DNA from: CAHJXG01 sp965277495
GTDB taxonomy: Bacteria; Pseudomonadota; Alphaproteobacteria; Acetobacterales; Acetobacteraceae
Length of the DNA: 64,000 bases
Reading direction: 5' to 3'
Assembly: GCA_965277495.1 (NCBI GenBank)
Contig: OZ255824.1
Span: forward strand, 4,464,001 to 4,528,000
Shown: positions 46,185 through 54,738 of the stretch, in pieces
Numbering within the stretch: position 1 is the first letter of the stretch
Layout: every line of letters begins with the position of its first letter
Program-made: the position numbers and the translations under genes
The notes under the pieces: model-generated
The model's input: the letters and a program-made list of their open reading frames with translations, nothing else
The model's database searches: none
What the model was told of the DNA's origin: nothing

Positions 46185-46458
46185 CTAGCGAGAACAGCGA
46201 GGATGGCGTAAACTTCCGATCCGCGCTGTTTCTCATCCACCTCGCAAGGGTTGGATTGATGCTGCATTTTCCAAGTCGACGTACACCAGCAGCCCCGTCT
46301 GCTGCACCAGGTCGATCAACGAGCACCAAGCACGGCCAGCCGAGCACCATCGCCATCGGGGTTGTTCCGACACTCGGAGCGGCTGTCAGCGCTGCGCTGC
46401 GCTCGTTAGTCGAGCGCCGGTCATGCTCCTGATGTCGCAGCGCGAGATTAATGATCGG

Positions 46459-46653
46459 TCAGGGGTGGCCGGGCGACAACTTCAAGCTGACGGGGGTCAG
46501 GCTGATGACCTTCTCGGGATCAGCAAACTCGACCTCGTAGGCAAGGCGAGCGCCGTGGATGCCGACGATCACACCCACGGTCCCAGCAGGTATCGCGACG
46601 CCTTCGGATACAATCGCCTACCGCCGACGGACACGGGAATATGCCTCAAACAT
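46459..46653 (-). pseudogene. DUF4926-like gene with in-frame TAG
   Basis: Translation from ATG 46653 gives MFEAYSRVRRR, then TAG (46618-46620), then AIVSEGVAIPAGTVGVIVGIHGARLAYEVEF (in pieces) to TGA at 46459. Read through, it is a 64-codon DUF4926-type domain, whose members share PAGTxGTVV and AYEVEF. The ATG overlaps the stop of the upstream small gene by 8 bases, so the true gene starts here. The stop at codon 12 breaks it unless suppressed. Confidence 0.65.
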
Positions 46654-46867
46654 CGTGCAGACCCTCCGGGGCCGCCGGACGGCTCCGAGCTTCAGCCAAG
46701 TCCTCCTGGATCACGCGCTCAAGCGCGTCGACACGGGCCTGCTCGTCAGCAGCCTGCCGGAGGTGCCAGCGCACCCGATGCTCCGCTATCCGTTTAAGGA
46801 TGTGCGGCCTGGCCGGGACCAGCACGGCGTCGTCGGCCAGCGGCGGATTGTCAGGATCGGTCGTCAA
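46646..46867 (-). CDS. small hypothetical protein in a three-gene cassette
   Basis: A 73-residue protein starting at TTG 46867, with a charged helix (HRVRWHLRQAADEQARVDAL, ERVIQEDLAEA). No family recognised. It follows the 91-residue gene by 12 bp and overlaps the DUF4926-like gene by 8 bp, which supports a real operon. Confidence 0.55.
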   Translation of the reverse strand: MTTDPDNPPLADDAVLVPARPHILKRIAEHRVRWHLRQAADEQARVDALERVIQEDLAEARSRPAAPEGLHDV

Positions 46868-46879
46868 GGATTCTAGAAC

Positions 46880-47155
46880 CTAATGGCAGATGGGCGTGGG
46901 GTAGAACAGTAGCGTGAACAGCATCGCGACATCGTGGCGCTCGAAGTTGTAGAACCAGTCGTACCAGACGCCGTCATCGGCATCCCGCAAGAGCAGTCGG
47001 CCTGACCAGCGCCCACGTCCCGGCGTCAGCAGCCAATCCACGGTCGCCTTGGAAGGCTCAAATGGGATATCAACATAGCACGCGACCATCCCAATGGGCA
47101 GCAGCACCGTGTAGGGCAAAACGTTTTCCACGGTGTGACCACCATTGGCATACAA
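46880..47155 (-). CDS. hypothetical protein, possibly 5'-truncated
   Basis: A 91-residue frame with a protein-like sequence (ENVLPYTVLLPIGMVACYVD, DWLLTPGRGRWSGRLLLRDADDG in pieces, YDWFYNFERHDVAML). TTG 47155 is the only plausible start; the open frame continues 13 codons further up to a TAA without a good start, so the N terminus may be lost. Unknown function; first gene of the small cassette. Confidence 0.5.
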   Translation of the reverse strand: MYANGGHTVENVLPYTVLLPIGMVACYVDIPFEPSKATVDWLLTPGRGRWSGRLLLRDADDGVWYDWFYNFERHDVAMLFTLLFYPTPICH

Positions 47156-47466
47156 GCTGACTTGCCGGCATAGCTCTCCTGGCCTCCATGATTACCGGAC
47201 TGGTTGAAGCGCGCCGTGAGACGCGTGGAGGGGCCTGGGGACACGGAAGCGACCGTGGGGATAGTCGTGACGGCCTACGCTGCTATTCCACCCTGATGGG
47301 TGGTCTCGCACTGACACGCGGGGGTTCCGTCCCGCCGCCGGGCATTCGACAATCAGAATACGCATCAAACCCATTGAAGGGCACAAGCAGGCCACCGATA
47401 ACGGCCCTGGAAGCAAAGCGGCCTTGGTCACGAGGGTGCAGCGTCGTTCATGACCTCGCTTGAAAC
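47156..47466. other. 311-bp region without a recognised gene
   Basis: Nothing convincing on either strand. It separates the small cassette from the end of the DNA methyltransferase gene. Confidence 0.5.
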
Positions 47467-48501
47467 CTAACGCGCATCGATCCGCTCTTGCGCGATTCGC
47501 GCATAAACTGGGTTAAGTTCGATCAGGTCACAGTGCCGGCCATGCCGCCGGGCCATCAAGCCCGTCGTCCCAACCCCGGCAAACGGATCGAGCACCCGCC
47601 CCCCTGGATTGGAGCCGGTCAGGATGCAGCGTGCGGCCAACGCCTCGGACATCGCCGCCGTGTGCTCCGACCGGTAGCTGCTCGGGGCGATGTCGTCCCA
47701 CACCGTGCGGTCCGCGACGCCGGTCGCATGATTGTAGATGTAGCCGGCTGCTTGCTTCGTCAGGAGATACAGGTAGTCGTGCGACAGCGTGGGCCGACCG
47801 CTCTGCCTCTCCGGCACCACGCTGCGCTTCTTCAAAATAATCTCGGCGCGCAGGTGCCAGCCGCGTTTGCGCAGCGCGATGGCTAGCTCGCTCGGCGTCA
47901 GGAACAAGTCGCCATCCTTGATTCCGAACGGGCGGAACTGCGCCCCAGTGATCGTATGGCCCGCCTCGGCCGCCTCCTTCCAGGTACGGACTTGCACGCC
48001 CTTTGCCACGGACCGCATCCCGTCCAGGCGTATCGCGCGCCGCGTGCAGCGGTTGTCGGCAATATGGAGCCATAGGCTGCCGGTCGGTTTCAGCACCCGA
48101 CGCACCTGCTCGAACACCTCGATCAGCCGGGCGATGTAGCCCTCCTGGCTAGGCTCCAGGCCGATCTGCTCGGGACAACCATAATCGCGCACGAAGTAGA
48201 ACGGCGGACTGGTTAGACACAGATCGATGCTCTCGGCAGCGAACTCCCGCAGCAGGGTCAGGCATTCGCCCACATGCAGGGTGCAAGTTGGCGCTATTGA
48301 TGATCGTGTGCGCCAATTGGGAGGCGGGGGATTTCGCGCATGGAGTCGCGCGACATCGACCAGCCACGCCGTGACGGCTGCCGGAACCTGAGCCCGCCCC
48401 GAAAGCCAGGCCTGGGGCAACGTGCGGTGACATTCAAGCTTACAGGCGAGAGTCGCACCCGACCATCCGATGGCGTCGAGCATCGCTTTTAGGTCGTCCA
48501 T
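47467..48501 (-). CDS. N4/N6 DNA methyltransferase, no cognate nuclease seen
   Basis: A 344-residue DNA methyltransferase of the PF01555 (N4/N6) group. Motif IV is TSPPF (residues 97-101; Phe where Tyr is more common), and SAM-binding motif I is DPFAGVGTTGL near residue 310, so the order is beta-class. Residues 1-55 form an HTH-like N-terminal domain (ATLACKLECHRTLPQAWLSG), possibly a self-regulator. No restriction gene is adjacent; the AbiU2-like gene lies upstream, 111 bp away. Confidence 0.9.
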   Translation of the reverse strand: MDDLKAMLDAIGWSGATLACKLECHRTLPQAWLSGRAQVPAAVTAWLVDVARLHARNPPPPNWRTRSSIAPTCTLHVGECLTLLREFAAESIDLCLTSPPFYFVRDYGCPEQIGLEPSQEGYIARLIEVFEQVRRVLKPTGSLWLHIADNRCTRRAIRLDGMRSVAKGVQVRTWKEAAEAGHTITGAQFRPFGIKDGDLFLTPSELAIALRKRGWHLRAEIILKKRSVVPERQSGRPTLSHDYLYLLTKQAAGYIYNHATGVADRTVWDDIAPSSYRSEHTAAMSEALAARCILTGSNPGGRVLDPFAGVGTTGLMARRHGRHCDLIELNPVYARIAQERIDAR

Positions 48502-48612
48502 CTATTCGTCACTTTGCATAACATCGCGCCTTCGCAGGTATACAAAATGTAGAGCAAACCCAGGGAAGACCCGACTCCTGTGCGGGTCGGTGAAGCACCC
48601 CGATGCGCCAGA

Positions 48613-49215
48613 TCAAGGGACCTTTCGCGCATTGCGTTGCAGTTCGGCCAGCATGCTTTCAAGCTGCACAGTATGCACTGCAACAATGGCCTGGGTCTGC
48701 AATCCTCGGGCGGAGCAAAGCGCGGCAGCGATGGCCAGTGACTGATCACTCAATCCGATGAACATCGGCAAAGTAGGCCTCAACTGGTTGTACAAGTCGG
48801 GCTTGGTATAAGTGTCATCCTGATGGCTGACGACCTTGTGCCGGATAGTTCGCGCGACATTGTAGGCATTGTCTGCGGCGTCAATCTGCGCCTTGATGGT
48901 GGCGCAAGTTGCCGCGTCAATTGCGCCCAGGCGCTCGGCCTCCGCCACCAACTCTGGGAAATTGTCGGTGTCACGTCGGGGTGCAAACAGGTTTACGATC
49001 CGCGCCAGAAATTCGTGCTCGTTAGCAGTGCGGACGAACTCGAAGAGGTCTCATCGCTCGGTAAGCGCATCCTTGAACTTGTCCAAGTTGTCCTGCCACG
49101 TCAGAAAGGCGAAAAGGTCAAGATTCACCCGTGCCCGCGCCGCCAAATAAGACGCTCGACGGATACGGTGATCAAGGGGCCTAACCTTACTTGAACTGGG
49201 CTTGGCATTACTCAT
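48613..49215 (-). pseudogene. AbiU2-like HEPN protein with in-frame TGA
   Basis: Reading from ATG 49215 gives 54 codons (including LAARARVNLDLFAFLTW and NLDKFKDALTER), then TGA at 49051-49053, then DLFEFVRTANEHEFLARIVNLF and onward to 48613. In relatives the stop position would suit Trp, so TGG to TGA is the simplest change. The second half contains ARTIRHKVVSHQDD, with an R-x5-H HEPN RNase motif. AbiU2 domains are linked to abortive infection. Without read-through only a C-terminal fragment from an internal start could be made. Confidence 0.75.
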
Positions 49216-49437
49216 TAGCTGGCACAGTTGTATGTGGGTGGGACAGTCGGCAATTTGTTTAACTCGGCACTCCGATGCAGCCGAGTGACCGAACTCGAAC
49301 CTCCAATTCTGTTGGCCCCGACCTCATACTTGCGACCGCCGCTCTCTCGCTCATATGGCGGTTGCTTCCAGGTCGTGGCGCTGGTTCTCGACGCTTTGTT
49401 CGTCTGTTGAGGGGCCGAAGATGGACGGCGGCGCGCT

Positions 49438-50028
49438 TCAACGGGCGACGAGGCTCGTCGTGGCATAGATGTCACGAAGCGGGGTACTGAAACCGATGCT
49501 GGCCAGATGCACGTGGCTGTCCACATCGAGCATCAGGGGATCATCGGCCCACTCGCCCTGCGGGTCTCGGCGCAGCAGTTCGCCCGACACCGACGTGCTC
49601 GACAGCAAGAGGATTTCGACGACGCTCGGAATGCTGGTGTAGGCCCAAACATTGCGTCGGGTGTCCGCCTCGTTGCTCGGCGAGACAATCTCGATCAGCA
49701 CGACTGGGTCGGTCAGCACTCTGCCGTCGGTCTGCGGCGAGCAGGTGACACCGAGGTCTGGGATACGCTCGTTGTTGGTTGCGCGGACGCGTGGGATGAC
49801 GCCGGGCGCTGTGACGATGCGGCACTGCGACCCAATGCGGCGGAGATGCTGCCAGATAAGTCCACCGATCTCGCTTTGGATCAGCCCGTGGGTGATGCTG
49901 GTCGGTGCCATGCAGACCGGCTCGCCGTCGACCAGGTTCCAGCGTCGGTCTTCCTCACCGGCTGGGGGCAGCCAGTCCTGGAACTCGGCGACCGTCATGC
50001 GGTGCGGGATGCGGAGGGCGCTGCTCAT
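49438..50028 (-). CDS. Uma2 family (DUF820) restriction endonuclease-like protein
   Basis: A 196-residue PD-(D/E)xK-fold protein of the Uma2 family. It has MTVAEFQDWL, LVDGEPVCMAP, RIPDLGVTCSP (Asp91) and VLIEIVSPSN (Glu113), the usual catalytic layout without the Lys. Start ATG 50028 or 50040. These proteins are abundant in cyanobacteria and some mobile DNA; activity is mostly unproved. Standing alone here. Confidence 0.87.
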   Translation of the reverse strand: MSSALRIPHRMTVAEFQDWLPPAGEEDRRWNLVDGEPVCMAPTSITHGLIQSEIGGLIWQHLRRIGSQCRIVTAPGVIPRVRATNNERIPDLGVTCSPQTDGRVLTDPVVLIEIVSPSNEADTRRNVWAYTSIPSVVEILLLSSTSVSGELLRRDPQGEWADDPLMLDVDSHVHLASIGFSTPLRDIYATTSLVAR

Positions 50029-50377
50029 GGCAAGCAGCATAGCCGTGCCTATGCGGAAAGAAACTCTTTGTCGTAGGTGGTGCTCAAGCGGCTGCCCGCC
50101 TGACGCGGTTAAATACCAGCGTTCGTGGGTGTTATAACGCTGCACTGGAGGGCGTACCCGAGAGTATGAAGGACCAACTGCCCTTGCCGGTGCCGGGGGT
50201 CTGCCCGCTTACGCTCGACGAACCACTTGGCGACGGACTGTAGCCCTCGACCGGCACAGCAAGCGGTGTGGCATGGCTCGCGGGCGGGACCGTGTGGACA
50301 CCGTGCCCAGGGCCTCACCAGCATACGCCTGCGGGCCGACATCCACCACCCCGACAAAACTGTATCTACCAGGCCCT
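50029..50377. other. intergenic region, no gene recognised
   Basis: About 350 bp between the Uma2 gene and the end of the RTX-like gene. Small frames only, none supported. Confidence 0.5.
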
Positions 50378-51658
50378 TCAGTTGCCGTGGATGTTCAGAT
50401 ACACGCCGCCGCTGCCTGGCTGACCCGGAAGATCGGCGTTGGTGCCGTACGATACGGTCAGGCGGCCATTGGCCAAGTCGGCGGTGCTGAAGCCTACGAT
50501 CACGATGCTGGCGTTCGGCTTGCCAGGAGCGCTGAACGTGTAGGTGAGGCCCTTTGCCCCGACCGCGCCCAGACTGTCCTGGATGGCCACGTGGAAGCTC
50601 ACGGGATCGACGCCGAAGATGGTGGCGTTGTCGCCGGAATGGAAATTCACCACCGTCGAGTATACGTCCGAGGCCGCATTGCGGTCGTCGAGGAAGAAGG
50701 TGTCGCGCCCGGTGCCGCCGACCAGGAAGTTCGACCCGGTGGACCCATCGAGGATGTTGTTGCCGTTGACGCGGCTCACATCGATGGCGTCAGTTCCTGA
50801 CCCCGAGTGGATGAACACGTTGGGGACGGTGGCGGAGATGTTGAGGTTGTCCGGGGTGATCAGCAGCAACTGCGTGTCGACCCCGGCCACCGGACCGACA
50901 TACTTGTCGCCGCCTGGAGAGGTCTGCTGGCCGGTGGTCTGGTTGCCGACGACGAAGTTGCCGCTGTTGGCCGGCGGCGTCACCGCCGCATTGCTGATTC
51001 GGATGCCGCCGTGCCCGTCGTCGCTGGCCGTGAGTCCTACGGGCACGCCGCCGACGAACTTGAGGATGGCGTTGTCCGATCCGTTGGCGTCGACCACGCT
51101 CACCGTGGTCTCGTTCCCCGGACCGAGCGTATCGCCGGCAAGCTGCGGCAGGTCGATACTGTCCCCGGCCACGAAGTCCTGCACGGTCAGCGTGAGTTGC
51201 GCCGGGCCGTTGTAGGCGAAGCTGCTATTTGCGCCGTTGAAGTCCACCACCGTCCCGGCGGCGATTTGATCCCCGACCGTCAGGGTGGCTCCGATGCCGA
51301 GCACCACGGTGCTGTCGGTGCCGAAGTTCTGCTGCACCACACCGACGCCCGTGTTGGCGTTGATGACGGTGTGCAGCCCGACGTTCAAGATATTGAAATT
51401 GTCATCGCCCAGGAAGATGACGCCGAGCGCGGTGCGGTCAGTGACCATGCCGCTTTGCTGGTCGCCGGTCACGACCCAAGGACCGCTGTTCGCTAAGAAC
51501 GTCAACGAGTTTGTGTGATTGAAGTTGGCCCCTACTGTGCCGCTGGTGCTGGCGGTGCCGAACACCAGGTCTCCGGCAAGGGCGGGATTGGGATAGATGG
51601 GATCAAGTAGATCGGCGGGGATCGTCGGGTAAGCCAGGTCGACGACGGCGTTTGCCAT
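50378..51658 (-). CDS. RTX-like secreted calcium-binding repeat protein
   Basis: A 426-residue Gly/Asn/Asp-rich, beta-structured protein without an N-terminal signal peptide. The segment ILDGSTGSNFLVGGTGRDTFFLDDR resembles hemolysin-type nonapeptide repeats (GGxGxDxxx) followed by the VVNFHSGDNATIFG domain common in Acetobacteraceae RTX-like proteins (in pieces). This suggests export by a type I secretion system, whose genes are not in the window. Residues 1-200 are a beta-helix-like region rich in GTxVxxG. Function (adhesin or other surface protein) is unknown. Confidence 0.75.
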   Translation of the reverse strand: MANAVVDLAYPTIPADLLDPIYPNPALAGDLVFGTASTSGTVGANFNHTNSLTFLANSGPWVVTGDQQSGMVTDRTALGVIFLGDDNFNILNVGLHTVINANTGVGVVQQNFGTDSTVVLGIGATLTVGDQIAAGTVVDFNGANSSFAYNGPAQLTLTVQDFVAGDSIDLPQLAGDTLGPGNETTVSVVDANGSDNAILKFVGGVPVGLTASDDGHGGIRISNAAVTPPANSGNFVVGNQTTGQQTSPGGDKYVGPVAGVDTQLLLITPDNLNISATVPNVFIHSGSGTDAIDVSRVNGNNILDGSTGSNFLVGGTGRDTFFLDDRNAASDVYSTVVNFHSGDNATIFGVDPVSFHVAIQDSLGAVGAKGLTYTFSAPGKPNASIVIVGFSTADLANGRLTVSYGTNADLPGQPGSGGVYLNIHGN

Positions 51659-52032
51659 GATCTTTGTTCCCTTCGGTCAAGCTCATCCCATTCTCAAAGG
51701 CTGATCCCGTGGGAATAACGTTGTCAAGCTAAACCAATCCGAAACCGAAATGCATTTACACCTCGGTTTCAGTCACCCCGATCAGGCTGACGTGGCTCGC
51801 GCACCAGTCGGCTACCAAACGGCGCACGCGCTGGATCGCCCGGCCATTCCTCTACAATGTCGCGGAATGCCCGTCCAACTTGCGAAAGCGACGCGGACGA
51901 TGGCGCGTAATCTGCTCGCAATACAATCGGCACCGGTCTCCGGCGACGATGGAGAATGGTCAGCAGGAGGTTTGAACGAACGCGGATCGAACGCCCAAGC
52001 TCTCCGCCATTATGCCGATGCCTACGAAGCAA
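51659..52032. other. 374-bp region without a recognised gene
   Basis: The region upstream of the RTX-like gene probably contains its promoter. The frame at 51769-52032 is Arg-rich and unsupported. Confidence 0.5.
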
Positions 52033-52263
52033 TCAGCCCCACGCCGCGTCGAACTGGTTTCGCGCGGCCTCTGATGCACAGCCGACGTGAATAACCCAGC
52101 TATCAAGTTGAGGCTCGATTTTGTCGAGCAGGTGAAAGTCGTCAGGGGACGCCATGATGAACTTGCGCATCTGGCTCCAAAGACTTGGGTGGATGGATGC
52201 GACGACGGCGAACGGAAAAGCGTCAGGCGTCGGGTATGGCTGAATGATCTCGTGAAACCGCAT
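52033..52263 (-). CDS. small protein, second of a tandem paralogous pair
   Basis: A 76-residue protein (MRFHEIIQPYPTPDA to VIHVGCASEAARNQFDAAWG). It is a paralogue of the gene just upstream: both start with M-x2-x-EII and end with HVxCxSxxA-x-x2-xxxW plus one residue, and have equal length. The ATG at 52263 shares its first base with the upstream stop (TAATG), so translation is coupled. No family recognised. Confidence 0.65.
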   Translation of the reverse strand: MRFHEIIQPYPTPDAFPFAVVASIHPSLWSQMRKFIMASPDDFHLLDKIEPQLDSWVIHVGCASEAARNQFDAAWG

Positions 52264-52499
52264 TATGCCCACCGATCTTCAAGCCGGCTTTTCGCGTCGG
52301 CGCTGGTGCATGCGACGTGGACGATGATCTGGCCATGATCGGCCAGATCATGGCCGAGAAAGCGATACAGGGTCAGATCGCCGGCAACACGTTCAAGCTG
52401 ATCGAGATGTTGAGCGTCTACCTTGATACGGGCAATAACCGGATGGGTGTCTTTGTTCCATTGCCGTGGATGGTTCTTAATAATTTCGTAGCATTTCAT
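52263..52499 (-). CDS. small protein, first of a tandem paralogous pair
   Basis: A 78-residue protein (MKCYEIIKNHPRQWN to IIVHVACTSADAKSRLEDRW). Predicted alpha/beta fold; shares its N-terminal EII and C-terminal HVACTS pattern with the following gene. Unknown function. Possible small partner-type proteins such as antitoxin-like pairs cannot be excluded, but nothing shows it. Confidence 0.65.
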   Translation of the reverse strand: MKCYEIIKNHPRQWNKDTHPVIARIKVDAQHLDQLERVAGDLTLYRFLGHDLADHGQIIVHVACTSADAKSRLEDRWA

Positions 52500-52603
52500 G
52501 TGCTGCGGGCCTGATCTTCTGCGCTCCTGATTGAACGCAATGCTATTTAGGCGCAGGCGTCACCAGCACTTAAATACGTGTTCAACGATTTACTGGAGCA
52601 CCC

Positions 52604-53257
52604 GTGGCGAGAGCACTACGTTCAACACGTGCGGCCCTGCTTGAAGCTGAGCTTCACCAATCAGCGGTGATCGATACACTGGTTGCGAGCGGCGACGTTG
52701 ATCTCGCGATCCGACTTGCGCGCTGCCAATTTGAACGGCAGCACCGAGTGGAAGGATGGCCGTGGCAGTGCCGCTCGTCTGCATGCTGGGCCTGCGGCCG
52801 GGCGACCACGCGGAGGTGGTGGCGTGGGTTTTGGATATGGCTTGAAGACGCCGATACCAGCATTGCAACCATCCCGCTGAATGGTGATCCGATGACCGCC
52901 ATTCGGACGCTTCGCAAAGGTCTGCGCGACGTTCGAGACCGGGCTGCCCGGCGTGATCGGCGCTGGCAGGGCGTAGCCATGGCCGGGATGTTCAATGGGG
53001 ATCACCTGCTGCTGTTGATCAAGCACGTCGGCATCACCCGTGCGGCAACCTGGTCAATGCTGGAGCGAAGGTGGCCTGATATCGCCCTTGGCGACATTGC
53101 CAAGGCCGAGCCATCAGCGTGGCTGACGATCAAGGATGCGGCTGCCCTTGCGCGACGACGCCGGGGCGTCGAGCCGATCCGGGTCACGGTCCCAGCGCAG
53201 ATGATAGTGTCGACCCTGCGGGAGCAATGGGATGAGCCGATGCCAATGATCTTCTGA
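52604..53257 (+). CDS. conserved hypothetical with N-terminal cysteine motif
   Basis: A 217-residue protein starting at GTG 52604, with GGAG 6 nt upstream. Residues about 52-72 contain WPWQCRSSACWACGRATTRR, a Cys-x4-Cys-x2-Cys motif that may bind zinc. The middle and C terminus (RTLRKGLRDVRDRAARRDRR, then EPSAWLTIKDAAALARRRRG in pieces) are basic. The style recalls replication or nucleic-acid-binding proteins of plasmids and islands, but no family is recognised with certainty. Confidence 0.65.
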   Translation: MARALRSTRAALLEAELHQSAVIDTLVASGDVDLAIRLARCQFERQHRVEGWPWQCRSSACWACGRATTRRWWRGFWIWLEDADTSIATIPLNGDPMTAIRTLRKGLRDVRDRAARRDRRWQGVAMAGMFNGDHLLLLIKHVGITRAATWSMLERRWPDIALGDIAKAEPSAWLTIKDAAALARRRRGVEPIRVTVPAQMIVSTLREQWDEPMPMIF

Positions 53258-53496
53258 GGCGGGCGATTGGGTGGCGAATCCTGGCTCTGATCCAATAGCT
53301 CTGCCAGTGGTATCGGCGAGTTGCCGGTGATAGTTACCATGGCTGCCCCGGACAGATGCCGCTGGCTTCAGGTTTTTCTCGGATGGACGGCCTTGGGTGA
53401 AGGCGGCCTGTCGGTTTTCCGGCAGCCCCGACGACAAACCGGACATCCGGTTCACGGCCAGACCGGGCCGCCTGAGCCGCAAGTGCTTGCCCCGGT

Positions 53497-54414
53497 TCAT
53501 GAAGGCAAAAGGTGTTCGGCATCGTATTTTGCAATATGTTCGGTGATCGCGCGCACAAAGAATATGTCCGGCTTGTCGCTGATGATGATTCTTTGCGCTC
53601 CTGTTATCGTCCGGTGATTGACCTCGAAAACGGCTTCCCAATCTGCCGCAATAAAGGCATGAACACCTGGGGTCTGGTGCCGAAAGAGTAGCGCCAGACG
53701 CGGCGACAGCGGCAGCGTAATTTCACAGCCGGGCGACGCGAGACCACGTGGCATCCGGGGGGAAGACGGATTGGCGCTCGGCCGATGATGTATGACAGCC
53801 GGCGCGTCGCTTGTTAGAAACGAGTGGTCCGGCGTCTCGTTTACGAGCACGTCGCACCCGAACGTCGTTGAAAGCGTCTCGACATAGGCCGCCACAGTGT
53901 CGGGGAACCACGTTCCCATAGGATTGTTCGCCATCTCCTGCACTTGTGCCAGATTCATGTTCGGGCCATCGCTCGAAAAAGATCGGATTGGCGGGATTGC
54001 AGGATTGAGGCTTGCGCGCATTTCTCGCATACGTCCAGCTATCGATGCCCATTGGTCCTTCATGAAATTGATACGGTGAGGAGGGCGCGCGAGCATGGCT
54101 CCGACGAAGGCGTATAGGTCCGCTGCGTCGTCACCAGTCCCGAATTGCCCAGCTTCAAAAATGCCTCGCACACGGGCAAAATCTCCCTCCCATTGGCTGA
54201 AAGCACGTTCAATCCGCAAATCGCGCTCACCACCCCGGAAGATCGTATAAAGGTCGGGCATTCGGAGGATTTTCGCGGGACTTTTGCGGCGTGCATTGCA
54301 GCCGTGAAGGTCGAACATATGGACATACGGCGTCTGATCCAGCGGCGTTTCTGGATCGACCCATGCGTTGAGATAGCAGCGTGGAACAGTATGCTGCTTC
54401 TTGTGCTCGACCAT
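53497..54414 (-). CDS. DUF4238 domain protein
   Basis: A 305-residue protein beginning EHKKQHTVPRCYLNAWVDPE, the DUF4238 signature (HTVPRxYL). FGCDVLVNETPDHSFLTSDAPAVIHH (in pieces) is the conserved middle segment. DUF4238 proteins are common on mobile elements and near defence genes and have no known activity. Full length. Confidence 0.85.
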   Translation of the reverse strand: MVEHKKQHTVPRCYLNAWVDPETPLDQTPYVHMFDLHGCNARRKSPAKILRMPDLYTIFRGGERDLRIERAFSQWEGDFARVRGIFEAGQFGTGDDAADLYAFVGAMLARPPHRINFMKDQWASIAGRMREMRASLNPAIPPIRSFSSDGPNMNLAQVQEMANNPMGTWFPDTVAAYVETLSTTFGCDVLVNETPDHSFLTSDAPAVIHHRPSANPSSPRMPRGLASPGCEITLPLSPRLALLFRHQTPGVHAFIAADWEAVFEVNHRTITGAQRIIISDKPDIFFVRAITEHIAKYDAEHLLPS

Positions 54415-54738
54415 ACGCTGACCTCTGCCAGTTCCACCCCAGACGCACGAGTCGCGCGCTGAGCCATGTTAAGGCACCACTTGAACACCCACCGAAACAC
54501 GTCGACTACTTCTCCAGATGTCGGCTTCCGGGCGTTGCTGATCGGGCGTTTACCGTTGGGGCTGGGTCGAGTGCAGCCCACCGTTCAACTCATCACAATC
54601 TCCGTGCAACGTCACTAGCCCATCTTATTCAGGGCATGGCTGGGAGTCGGCGGCGGGTGTCGCGTAAGCTGCTGATCGTGTTTATGGATTGGGTGTCGAA
54701 GCCATCCATTCACCCGATCACGCCGAGCCACACCCGCC
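54415..54738. other. 324-bp region upstream of the IS1380 transposase
   Basis: No gene recognised. The left inverted repeat of the IS should lie here, but I could not identify it. Confidence 0.5.
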
